Of a stretch of DNA of 64,000 bases, positions 41,825 through 50,600 are shown piece by piece. The DNA is taken from positions 1 through 64,000 of the forward strand of contig JBBRCE010000015.1 in the NCBI GenBank assembly GCA_038205115.1, read 5' to 3'. The notes below the pieces were generated by a model. It was given only the letters and a program-made list of their open reading frames with translations. It searched no databases and was not told the origin of the DNA. Both the position numbers and the translations under genes were made by a program. The DNA is from JBBRCE01 sp038205115 (GTDB lineage: Bacteria > Planctomycetota > Planctomycetia > Pirellulales > JBBRCE01). The number at the start of each line of letters is the position of its first letter. Within the stretch, counting starts at the first letter, position 1.

Positions 41825-43488
41825 TGATCTCGCAGAGAATTCGGCGGCTCGCGTTGTTCGCGACGTTTGGCGCCAGCGTCTTAGGTGTTTATGCAATTGT
41901 GGATCGCGTTTTGGCCCGCGATGCGGCCGCTTTGCCGCCGGCGGCATTGCCTGCACCGGTGGTCGAAAAATTGCCGACGCCTGAACATTCTCCGCAACCA
42001 CACGCCGCGGTTTATTTAGGCGCCAAACAATGCCAACTGTGTCACGGCGTCGAAATCAAGGATCACGACGAATTCATTTCGCAGCGAAACGAATATTCCA
42101 TTTGGAAAGCATCCGACGTTCACGCCCACGCCGGTCAGTCGCTACAGTCCGATGGCAAGCACGGCCTGATCGACCGGATGAATGAGAATTTGGGCCAGGC
42201 GTACGGAGTGAAAGATTATCGCGCCGCCAATGATGTTCGCTGTTTGAATTGCCATGCCGCGGGCGAGCCGGCCGCTTTGGCGGGCGATGCAGCTAATCGC
42301 GAGTTGGATCCGTTGGCGAGTGGCGTCAGTTGCGAAGCCTGCCACGGCCCGTCGGATCGCTGGATCAAAGAGCATCATGCCACGCGACTGTTCAAACAGC
42401 GTAAAACAATTGCCGACATGGTTGACGTGCGCGACCCGCGCGCCAAGGCCGAGCTTTGCTCGTCGTGTCACATTGGCGATGCCGCTAAAGGGCGATTCGT
42501 CACGCACGAGATGTATGCCGCCGGCCATCCGCCGCTGCCAGGCTTCGAAGTGTCCGGATTTCAAAATATCATGCCGGCGCATTGGACCACGCTGTCCAAA
42601 AAGCCCGCCAACTATCGCGAACAGTATAGCCAGGACGGCATCGACGATTCGGCCGCCAAGCAGGCGCTCATTGGCGGCCTAGTCGGCCTGAAAGCCTATC
42701 TCGATTTATTGGCTGCCAGTCAGCCGCTCGTGCCGCTGGCGGCGGACGGCGAAAAAGTTGCTGCGGGCGCGAATTCCGGCGGTCCGGAATTGGCGCTGTA
42801 TGACTGCTACTCTTGCCACCACGATTTGCAAAAAGAGAGTTGGCGTCAGTCGCGCGGTTATCCGCACGGCAAGCCGGGGCGGCCAATGATTCGGCCATTT
42901 CCGCTGGCCTTGGCGCGCGTGGCGGCGGAGCAATTAGGCGCGGCCGAGCAACTGGAGCAGTCGCTGGCGCCGGTTTACGAATCGCTCAACGCGGTGCCGT
43001 TCGGCAAGCCCGCCACGCTCAGCGCCGCGGCCAAAAGCGCGGCCGCAGCCATCGGTACGATGCTCAACGGGGCAAACCATTCGCTAACCGCCAAAGGCGA
43101 TTTGCTCTCGCAACAGGTGTTGTTGACGGTTTGCAAAGCGGCAGTCGAGAAACCGCTGGATTACGAGTCCACGCGGCAGTTGGCCTGGACCGTGATGCTG
43201 ATCCAGCGGCAATTGGCGGCCACAAATGGCCGCTGGAATGACGAACGCATCAAGGCCGGCATCGCCACTCTATCGCAGCAGTTCAGCTTGGAACCGCGCG
43301 AACAACCGCAATCCATCCAGGCCACATCCTCCGCAAATCTCAAGCGGCTCAACGATTTCGAAAAGCTGACCGCGCCGGCCGCGCAGCCGCCACCTGTCGA
43401 AGCCACTCGCGCCAGCGCCACCGCCACTTTCAAGATGCTGCTGCAGCAATTCGAGGCATTAGCCGCAAATTCTCCACCGGCAAAATGA
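41821..43488 (+). CDS. Pentahaem cytochrome c, paralogue of the preceding gene
   Basis: 555 residues. Signal anchor (RIRRLALFATFGASVLGVYAI), then five CxxCH motifs: CQLCH, CLNCH, CEACH, CSSCH and CYSCH. It shares blocks with the neighbour in the same order: GVSCEACHGPSDRW versus GVSCEACHGPAANW, AAGHPPLPGFEVSGF followed by MPAHW, and YDCYSCHHDLQ versus FDCYACHRQLK. The C-terminal 200 residues form an all-helical domain. It starts four bases before the end of the preceding gene. It probably forms a complex with that protein on the periplasmic side and may exchange electrons with the decahaem protein. No substrate-reducing cytochrome motif (such as CxxCK) is present. Confidence 0.88.
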   Translation: MMISQRIRRLALFATFGASVLGVYAIVDRVLARDAAALPPAALPAPVVEKLPTPEHSPQPHAAVYLGAKQCQLCHGVEIKDHDEFISQRNEYSIWKASDVHAHAGQSLQSDGKHGLIDRMNENLGQAYGVKDYRAANDVRCLNCHAAGEPAALAGDAANRELDPLASGVSCEACHGPSDRWIKEHHATRLFKQRKTIADMVDVRDPRAKAELCSSCHIGDAAKGRFVTHEMYAAGHPPLPGFEVSGFQNIMPAHWTTLSKKPANYREQYSQDGIDDSAAKQALIGGLVGLKAYLDLLAASQPLVPLAADGEKVAAGANSGGPELALYDCYSCHHDLQKESWRQSRGYPHGKPGRPMIRPFPLALARVAAEQLGAAEQLEQSLAPVYESLNAVPFGKPATLSAAAKSAAAAIGTMLNGANHSLTAKGDLLSQQVLLTVCKAAVEKPLDYESTRQLAWTVMLIQRQLAATNGRWNDERIKAGIATLSQQFSLEPREQPQSIQATSSANLKRLNDFEKLTAPAAQPPPVEATRASATATFKMLLQQFEALAANSPPAK

Positions 43489-43651
43489 TTTTGCCCGCGT
43501 GGCGGCCGGAGGTTTGTTGTAACTCGCTGGCTGACCGCAAACCGTCGCTGGCAATTCGCTGCCTGCCTGAAGCTTGACTTTTACGCGCCGCTCGTCGAAT
43601 CTTAATGGAGCTTTGCGCGGAGATGCTCCCAACACGTTGTGATTTGACGCC

Positions 43652-45397
43652 ATGATTATCGGTATCGATCTGGGCACGACAAATTCGGTGGCCGCACATC
43701 TCAGCGCCGACGGGCCGAGACTGATCCCCAATGCGCTGGGCGAAACGCTCACGCCGTCGGTTGTGGCCATTGATGAGGATGGCAAGCTGCTGGTCGGGCG
43801 GGCCGCGAAAGAATATCAGGTGCTACATCCGGATCGCGCGGCGTCGATTTTCAAACGCTATATGGGCAGCGACTGGAGCACCAAACTGGGCGAGCAGAAG
43901 TTTTCGCCCGAACAGCTTTCTAGCCTGGTGTTGCGGCAGCTCAAAGAAGATGCCGAAAGCCATTTGCAGCAGCCCATTGAAGATGCGGTGATTACCGTGC
44001 CGGCTTATTTCAATGAGCCGCAACGCAAAGCCACGCTCAATGCCGGTCGAATGGCCGGGTTGAAAGTCCAACGCATCCTTAACGAGCCCACCGCCGCTGC
44101 ACTGGCCTACGGACTGCACGAGTTGGACGGCGAAAAGGTGTTGGTTGTGGTTGATCTGGGCGGTGGCACATTCGACGTCTCGGTGGTGGATCTGTTCCAA
44201 GGCAGTCTGGAAGTGCGCGCCTCGGCCGGCGAAAGTTTTCTGGGTGGCGAAGATTTCACCCGCGCGCTGGCCGCGCGTGTGTTGGAGCAAGCCGGCATGA
44301 TGTTCGAGCGCACGGAACTCGAAGCGCCGCAGTTGGTCTCGCGGCTGATCCAGCAATGCGAGACCGCCAAATGCCAGTTGTCGCGCGAGGAATCGGTGGA
44401 TATCCGCGTGCCCGATCGACTCGGCGAATATCACGACAACGCGCGGGTCGTGACGGTTTCGCAGGCGCAATTCGCCACGTGGGTGCAGCATGTGCTGGGC
44501 CGGGTCGAATTGCCCATCCGCCGGGCGCTCGGTGACGCCAATCTCAAACGCAACGACTTGGACGAAGTAGTGATGGTCGGCGGGGCCACGCGAATGCCGA
44601 TGTTCAAAGATCGCATCACGCAACTCTTCGAAAAAGAACCGCGCTGCCGGCTGAACCCCGACGAAGTCGTGGCGCTCGGCGCCGCGGTGCAAGCCGGGCT
44701 GATTGCTAATCACGCCGGCGTCGAAGATATGGTGGTCACCGATGTTTCGCCGTTTACGCTGGGCATCGAAATCAGCAAGCGACTCGGCATGGATTACCAA
44801 AACGGCTATTTCATGCCGATCATCAACCGCAACACAACCATTCCGGTCAGCCGCATCGAATCGGTCTCTACGCTGCAAGCCAACCAGACCGAGATCAAAA
44901 TCAAAGTCTATCAGGGCGAAAGCCGGCGCGTCGAAAGCAACCTGCTGCTGGGAGAATTCAAAGTCACCAACATTCCCAAGGGACCGGCCGGACAATCCAT
45001 CGACATTCGCTTTACCTACGATCTGAACGGCGTGTTAGAAGTTGAAGCCACGGTCGTTGAGACCAAACGGAAAGTCAGTCATGTCATCACGCGCCACGCG
45101 CGGCGATTGAGCGATGCGGAAATTCAGCAGGCTGTGGACGAGATGCAAACATTGAAAACGCATCCCCGCGAGGAATCGTCGATCCGTTTTCTAATGCGCC
45201 GCGCGGAGCGGATGTATCAAGAACTGCCGCTGTTTCAGCGGCAAATGCTTTCCGACTTGCTGGATGGTTTCGAGTCCGCGCTCAACGAGGGCGAAAAAGA
45301 CGTGATCGCCCGCCATCAGGCCACGTTGGAAGAATTTCTGGACCGTTTCGACCAATCGCACGAGAACGACGACCAGGACGGTTACGATGACGGCTAG
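43652..45397 (+). CDS. hscC: Hsp70-family chaperone, HscC-like
   Basis: 581 residues. The ATPase domain is intact: GIDLGTTNS at the N terminus, NEPTAAALAYGL, VVDLGGGTFDVSVVD and VVMVGGATRMP. The substrate-binding beta domain follows (DVSPFTLGIEISKR), then a shortened helical lid and a Asp/Glu-rich end. At 581 residues it is shorter than DnaK (about 638) and lacks the EEVD-like tail, matching HscC-type specialised Hsp70s. No dnaJ or grpE is adjacent; instead an unrelated membrane protein overlaps its 3-prime end by 11 bases and is a likely partner. Confidence 0.9.
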   Translation: MIIGIDLGTTNSVAAHLSADGPRLIPNALGETLTPSVVAIDEDGKLLVGRAAKEYQVLHPDRAASIFKRYMGSDWSTKLGEQKFSPEQLSSLVLRQLKEDAESHLQQPIEDAVITVPAYFNEPQRKATLNAGRMAGLKVQRILNEPTAAALAYGLHELDGEKVLVVVDLGGGTFDVSVVDLFQGSLEVRASAGESFLGGEDFTRALAARVLEQAGMMFERTELEAPQLVSRLIQQCETAKCQLSREESVDIRVPDRLGEYHDNARVVTVSQAQFATWVQHVLGRVELPIRRALGDANLKRNDLDEVVMVGGATRMPMFKDRITQLFEKEPRCRLNPDEVVALGAAVQAGLIANHAGVEDMVVTDVSPFTLGIEISKRLGMDYQNGYFMPIINRNTTIPVSRIESVSTLQANQTEIKIKVYQGESRRVESNLLLGEFKVTNIPKGPAGQSIDIRFTYDLNGVLEVEATVVETKRKVSHVITRHARRLSDAEIQQAVDEMQTLKTHPREESSIRFLMRRAERMYQELPLFQRQMLSDLLDGFESALNEGEKDVIARHQATLEEFLDRFDQSHENDDQDGYDDG

Positions 45398-46526
45398 TAA
45401 GCCCCCAATCATTTCGCCGCCGCCGCGCCGCGTGTGGGCGGCAGAACAACTGGGTTTGTCGACGGATCGTTCGGCGGAATTCTCGGCCGTCGACGCGCGG
45501 CGGAAATTTCAGCGAATGCTGGTCGATGCTGAGTTTGTCCCGCCCGACGCTTGGCGGGCTGCGTTTGACGAAGCCACCGGGCGCGAGCACGCCGGCGCTG
45601 CGCCCGAGGCATTCGTCGCCGATCGCGAGTTGCAAATTCGCGCCGAAGTCGAGACCTTTGCACGACAACTGTTTCAATTGGAGCCGGCGGAGCGGCAAAC
45701 GCGATACGATGTGCTGAGTCGGAATTGCGCGGATTTCCCGCGGCTGTCGGTGCGGCTCAATGGGCTGACGCCCTGCCTGTTTGTGGATGTGAATCAATTT
45801 TCGAGCGAAGCGCCGCTGCTCCGCCAATTAGCCGGGCAGGTGGCACGTCTGGCCGTGCTCAAACCGCTGGACCGCGCGGTGGCGCGGGAGGCGATGATCC
45901 GCGATGCGGTGGCCATCATGCAAAGCGTGGAGCTCAGCGCGCGGACGCTTAAAATGACGCGGCCGGAGATCGCTTCGCTGGCGCCGGACCTGATCGACGA
46001 GCTGATTCACTATCGCGAGACGCGGCAAGATTTGATCGCCGCGCGACGCCTGCCGCCGGCCAAGCGGGCAACGACGCCTGCCCGGCCGCAACCGCCGAAT
46101 GCCGGCAGACGCCGTGGCCTGCTTTGGGGATATCTGGTGTTGGTGGTGGTCGCAGGCTTACTCAACGGAATCATCAGCCTCAATCGTTCGACTCCATCGC
46201 CTCCTCCGTACACGCCCAGTTATGCGCCGCCTGGCTATTCGATCCCGCCTGGTTTTCCACCGCCGAGTTACCCGATTCCCGATGTCCGACCGACGAAGAC
46301 GCCAGGCGATTCGCCCGATTGGCTCCCTCCCTCACCTCGCGGCACGCCTTATTTTTGGCGCGAAGAATTTGAAAATCTGCGCGAGTTGAAACAGCCGACG
46401 CCCATGCCGAGCGATCCTGAGCGGCTGCCGACAATATCGTCACCGCAGTCTTCGTCGCCGCAGTCTTCGCCACCGCAGCCTTCGTTACCGCAGCCTTCGC
46501 CACTCGGCCCGCCAGCGGAACAATGA
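45387..46526 (+). CDS. Membrane protein overlapping hscC, with proline-rich tail
   Basis: 379 residues. The first 210 are soluble and largely helical (RRVWAAEQLGLSTDRSAEF, RKFQRMLVDAEFVPPDAW, MTRPEIASLAPDLIDELIHY). One transmembrane helix follows around 245-262 (GLLWGYLVLVVVAGLLNGII), then a Pro/Ser/Tyr-rich periplasmic tail with a 15-bp tandem repeat. There is no HPD J-domain motif, so it is not an ordinary DnaJ. The ATG lies 11 bases inside the end of hscC, which couples translation. A role as a membrane co-chaperone or client of HscC is inference. I do not recognise the soluble domain. Confidence 0.72.
   Translation: MTASKPPIISPPPRRVWAAEQLGLSTDRSAEFSAVDARRKFQRMLVDAEFVPPDAWRAAFDEATGREHAGAAPEAFVADRELQIRAEVETFARQLFQLEPAERQTRYDVLSRNCADFPRLSVRLNGLTPCLFVDVNQFSSEAPLLRQLAGQVARLAVLKPLDRAVAREAMIRDAVAIMQSVELSARTLKMTRPEIASLAPDLIDELIHYRETRQDLIAARRLPPAKRATTPARPQPPNAGRRRGLLWGYLVLVVVAGLLNGIISLNRSTPSPPPYTPSYAPPGYSIPPGFPPPSYPIPDVRPTKTPGDSPDWLPPSPRGTPYFWREEFENLRELKQPTPMPSDPERLPTISSPQSSSPQSSPPQPSLPQPSPLGPPAEQ
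46440..46499 (+). repeat. 15-bp tandem repeat coding for PQS/PQP pentapeptides
   Basis: Four 15-base units (46440-46454, 46455-46469, 46470-46484, 46485-46499) of the form TCxCCGCAGTCTTCG, encoding SPQSS-type repeats in the proline-rich tail of the HscC-linked membrane protein. Confidence 0.93.
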
Positions 46527-46577
46527 GCCAGGCAGTCGGCGCCGGAGATGATTCCGCGGCCGAAAGAGGATTCAACA

Positions 46578-47165
46578 ATGCACACGCCTGTCGGATGGAA
46601 ACGGTTTGCTCGAACCCTGCTGCTATCGCTGTTGCCATGGTTGTTGTTTACGGCCGTGGCCACTGCGCAGCCCCGCCAAGTCTGTATCATTCGGCATGCC
46701 GAAAAGCCATTAGAAGGCAATCATCTTTCGCTCGCCGGCCGTGAGCGCGCGGCTGCGCTCGTGCCGCTGTTTTTGGAATCGCCGGAGTTGCTGGAATTCA
46801 GACTGCCCGTGGCAATTTACGCGCAGTCGCAAAAAAAAGAGACGTCGTCGTTGCGGGCCATCGAGACCGTCAAGCCGCTGGCCGAATCACTAAAATTGAC
46901 AATCAACGAGAAATTCAACCGCGATCAGTTCCGCGAGATGGTCGCCGACGTATTGCACAATTCGGCTTACAAAGATCGCATGGTGCTGATCTGCTGGGAA
47001 CACAAAATCATACCGGAGATCGTGAAAGCATTGGGAGTCGAAGCCGGATCGACGAAATTTCCTGACGTGTACGACCGCGTGTGGACCGTCACCTTTCGGC
47101 CCGGTCAAAAACCGGCGTTCAACGATTTACCGCAACGCTTGATGTTTGGCGATGCCGCAAAGTAG
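46578..47165 (+). CDS. Exported histidine phosphatase-family protein
   Basis: 195 residues from the ATG at 46578, supported by GAGGA seven bases upstream; the longer frame from 46548 is not used. A signal peptide (FARTLLLSLLPWLLFTAVATAQ) precedes the phosphoglycerate-mutase-like domain. The catalytic N-terminal motif is IIRHAEKP (RHAE form of RHG), and a second histidine motif, LICWEHKIIPEI, fits the distal catalytic His. The family removes phosphate from small molecules or phosphohistidine; the substrate is not predictable. It lies 51 bases after the HscC-linked gene. Confidence 0.83.
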   Translation: MHTPVGWKRFARTLLLSLLPWLLFTAVATAQPRQVCIIRHAEKPLEGNHLSLAGRERAAALVPLFLESPELLEFRLPVAIYAQSQKKETSSLRAIETVKPLAESLKLTINEKFNRDQFREMVADVLHNSAYKDRMVLICWEHKIIPEIVKALGVEAGSTKFPDVYDRVWTVTFRPGQKPAFNDLPQRLMFGDAAK

Positions 47166-47228
47166 CGGTCTCGCAGCGCGCGACAAAATGACCCGCCGCG
47201 GAAGTCATTCAACTCAAATGGATCGACC

Positions 47229-47618
47229 ATGAAGCTGGGCTATGTGATCGCCTATGTAGATGATGTACCCAGTGCGCTGGCGTTTTATTACCAGGCCTTC
47301 GGCCTGCAAACGCGGTTCATCGATCCGACAAACAGCTACGGCGAACTGGAAACCGGTGGCACGGCGCTGGCCTTCGCGCAGCACGCCACGGCGCAAAGCA
47401 ACTTGCCTAGCGGTTATCGTCCGCTGAGCGAACAGGGCCCGCCGCCGGGAATGGAAATTGGCCTGCTGACGGACGACGTGCCGGCAGCGCTATTGCGCGC
47501 CGTGACTGCCGGCGCCACGACATTGGCCGAACCCAAAGTCAAACCCTGGGGACAAACGGTGGCCTACGTCCGCTGCCCGTTCGGGCTGCTGGTCGAAATT
47601 TGCACGTCCGTAGGTTAA
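47229..47618 (+). CDS. VOC (glyoxalase/bleomycin-resistance) family protein
   Basis: 129 residues with the paired beta-alpha-beta-beta-beta layout: MKLGYVIAYVDDVPSALAFYYQAFGL in the first half and VPAALLRAVTAGATTLAEPK followed by YVRCPFGLLVEI in the second. The terminal E of VEI and the first-strand residue are the usual metal-site positions, but the first-module histidine is absent, so metal use is uncertain. A single-domain VOC protein of this type may be a lyase, a resistance protein or a binding protein. It is the last plus-strand gene before the giant-protein pair. Confidence 0.85.
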   Translation: MKLGYVIAYVDDVPSALAFYYQAFGLQTRFIDPTNSYGELETGGTALAFAQHATAQSNLPSGYRPLSEQGPPPGMEIGLLTDDVPAALLRAVTAGATTLAEPKVKPWGQTVAYVRCPFGLLVEICTSVG

Positions 47619-47627
47619 TCGCGGCGC

Positions 47628-50600
47628 CTACAACTTGCCGAATGTGGCATGTGCATCGCTGCGCGGGTCGCGCGATACGTCGCGCCAGGAAGGCAGCAGC
47701 GACGCCACCGCCGCCAGCAGCATGATCGGCCATCCCAACCATGACGGCTTCAGCCACAACCACCAGGCCAGGCCGGCGACGGCCAGCAGCATGTGCGGCC
47801 AACGTTCGGCAATCAATTGCACCGGCAGTCGCTGCCGAAAGTAAATCGTCAGCGTCAGGCCGGTCAGCAGCAGCAGCACCGCAATCAGGCGTCGGCCGAG
47901 ATCATTGCCGCTGGCAGTTGCGGGCTGCACGGTAAACGATTTGGCCTCGCCAGTGATCGAGCAGATCAACGGTTCGGCGGCCGCGGTCGGCCCCGAGTCT
48001 TGACTCCAGGCGTGCAAATCGGACGGTTGAAACACCACCGCGGCGTCGGCATTCGCTTGCTGAATGGTGGCCGGTGACGCCAGACGGTCGGCCAGTTTGG
48101 CTTGCTCTTGAGCTAGCGCAGACATGTTCGAAACGAGTTTGCGATCTGTGATTTCCACCTGATGCAAGCCGTCGAGCAGTTGCAAATTCCGATACGATCC
48201 ACGTAGCCGCGCCAACCAGGGCGCCGACCAACGATCGATTTCTTCCTGCGGCTCTTCCAAGTTGGCGCTGGCCGCCCAGGAAAGCAATCCGGCGTCGCTC
48301 TCGATCCGCGTTTGCAGCAGCTTGGCGGTTGAAATTGTCGAAGCGCGCTGCAGCGATGCCGGGCCAGCTTCGTCCGGCCAATAGATGCTGGCCACTGTTC
48401 GATCTGGGGTCAGCCCAATCAGCCGAGGGACTTCGATTTTTCGCTGTTCGATGCCGCTGAGCATGGCGTGACCCGTGAAGATGGCTTCCACGCGCTGCGG
48501 CAGTTGAGCGCGGCCCAGCGGCAACTTCCAGCGATTGCCGGGCTCGGCGGTCAGGCTGGTGGGCTGCCCGCCCAGCGATGCGTGAATGAGCCGGTACGAC
48601 TCGGGCAGTTGCAAGACGCACTCGTCGAGACCTGCCGGCGATAAATCGAAACTGGCGACTCCCACCAGGGCGTCGCCGGTGGATCGGGCCAGCGAGAACT
48701 CCGCCAAACGCACTTGCTGAATGCCCGGAATGCGATCGATGGACTGCAACTGCGCGCGGTAGCGGCTGCCGGTCACTTCGTAATTCGTGGTCAAGTTTTG
48801 GCCCGGTGGGTTGGGCTGGGCTCGAAGATCGCGAACGTCCCAGTGCAATTCTTGCATTTCCAACTGGTTGGGTAGCACAAAATGCAACGATTTTGGGCCC
48901 GCATGCGTGGGCGTGATTTCCGGCGCGCGCACACGCTCGTCGGCGGCCACGGTCACCGGACCGCGGATACCGATTTGATACTCGCCGCGAATTGCCTTGG
49001 CCGGTTGAACGAGCAACAGCGGCTTGCTCTCGCCAGGCACATCGAGCAATTTCACGCGCGCGTCCTTCTGCGAGATTTCGAACGGACCGCGCCAGGCGGA
49101 AGAGACCCAGAAATAAAATGCGTCGGCCTCGCCGCCACGAACTTCGGCGTGAAAGTCCAGCGCTGCCTGCCAGTTGTCGCCGCTGCGCGACAACGTGACA
49201 ACTTGCCGCGAACTGATCGCTGGTCGATTGGCCGCAATCCGCCACACACTGCCCGGTTGCGCGGAACGTCCCAGCAGGCAGGCCACGTCTTGCACCCGTC
49301 CCAGATTGGCGGCCAGCAATCCCTGCGAATTGGCTTCTTGTCGAGCGATTGTGGCGCGCGACTGCTCTGCCAACGGCAGGCTGGCGTCGGCGGGCGAGAC
49401 TTGCACATCCGGCCGACGACGGATCAAAACGCAGTTCGTTTCCAAATCTGCGGTATCGACCTTGAAAGCCGGCAACCGAAAATCTTCGGTCTCCTTATTG
49501 CCCTTCCGTAGCAGGCTACCGAACAACGTCAACTTTTGTTCGCCGTAGGCCGGCTGGTTCAAGAAGATTTGAATAACGCCAGTCTCGTCGCGCGACCAAT
49601 GGTCGACGCGTTCCATTGCGCCCTCGCGGACAGAAACGCTGTCGATCTCCAAATCTTTCGGCGCGAAGACGCGGTAGCCGTAACGGTACGCGCCGCTGAC
49701 GGTGAGCGCCGCGCCAAAGGCCAGACGCACCCGCTGGGTTTCGCAAGTGATTGCCAAGATCTGTCGCGAACTGAGTTTGGCTTCGCGCGGTTTGACGCTG
49801 ACGTTCCAAGCCAAATTATCAGTTGGCAATTGATAGGCTGTCTGGGATTTGAATTCTCGACCCCAGGCAGCCGAGAAATCGCCGATTGCAATCGGCTTGA
49901 GTTGCTTGCCCACCGTTTCTTCCAGCGCGGCGTCAACCCACAGGCCCAGCAGCCGCTTGTCTCGCTGCAGACTGGTGGAGGGCATGTTTTGCAGCAGCGG
50001 CAAATTGAGCTTATCGGTCGTGCCGAAGCCTGCGATTAAAAACGAAAGCTCCAGCTCAAGCCGCTCGCCAGCCGGCTCTTTGAGTTCGATTTCCAGGACA
50101 CGCGGATCGGCCGCTTTCCGTGATATACGGGCAACCGGCGAATCTTTTGGAAGCCGTAGCAACTGCAAACTCGGGTCGGCAAATAACCGCAGGCGCGACA
50201 GTTTGCCGCGCGCAACTTGATAGATCAAGCGGGCGTCCAGCGTCGCAAAGCCCGGTTGCAGATGCAGTCGCAGCAGTTCGTCGGCTTTCACCTCCGGCGG
50301 CTTAGATGGCGCCAATTCGGCCGAATTCCAATGTAGTCGCAACTGCGAGCTGCGCCCAAGTCGTGCCGTTTGTTGCACGCGCGCGTCATCGTCTGGCGGA
50401 AGCAACGGGGTTGTCTCGAATCCGCCGGGTGACGAGGTGATTTCCCAACTGGGTTTGGCGGGGCCAGTCACCACCGCCTGCGCCGTCGGTAGTTCCGGAA
50501 TCGACATCTCGATGCCGGCGCCGGACTCGAGTGTTTTGGAATGCGGATGCAGACGAACGACCTGTTGGTGCTGGCCGGGCTGGTCGATTTCCAGTAGCAG

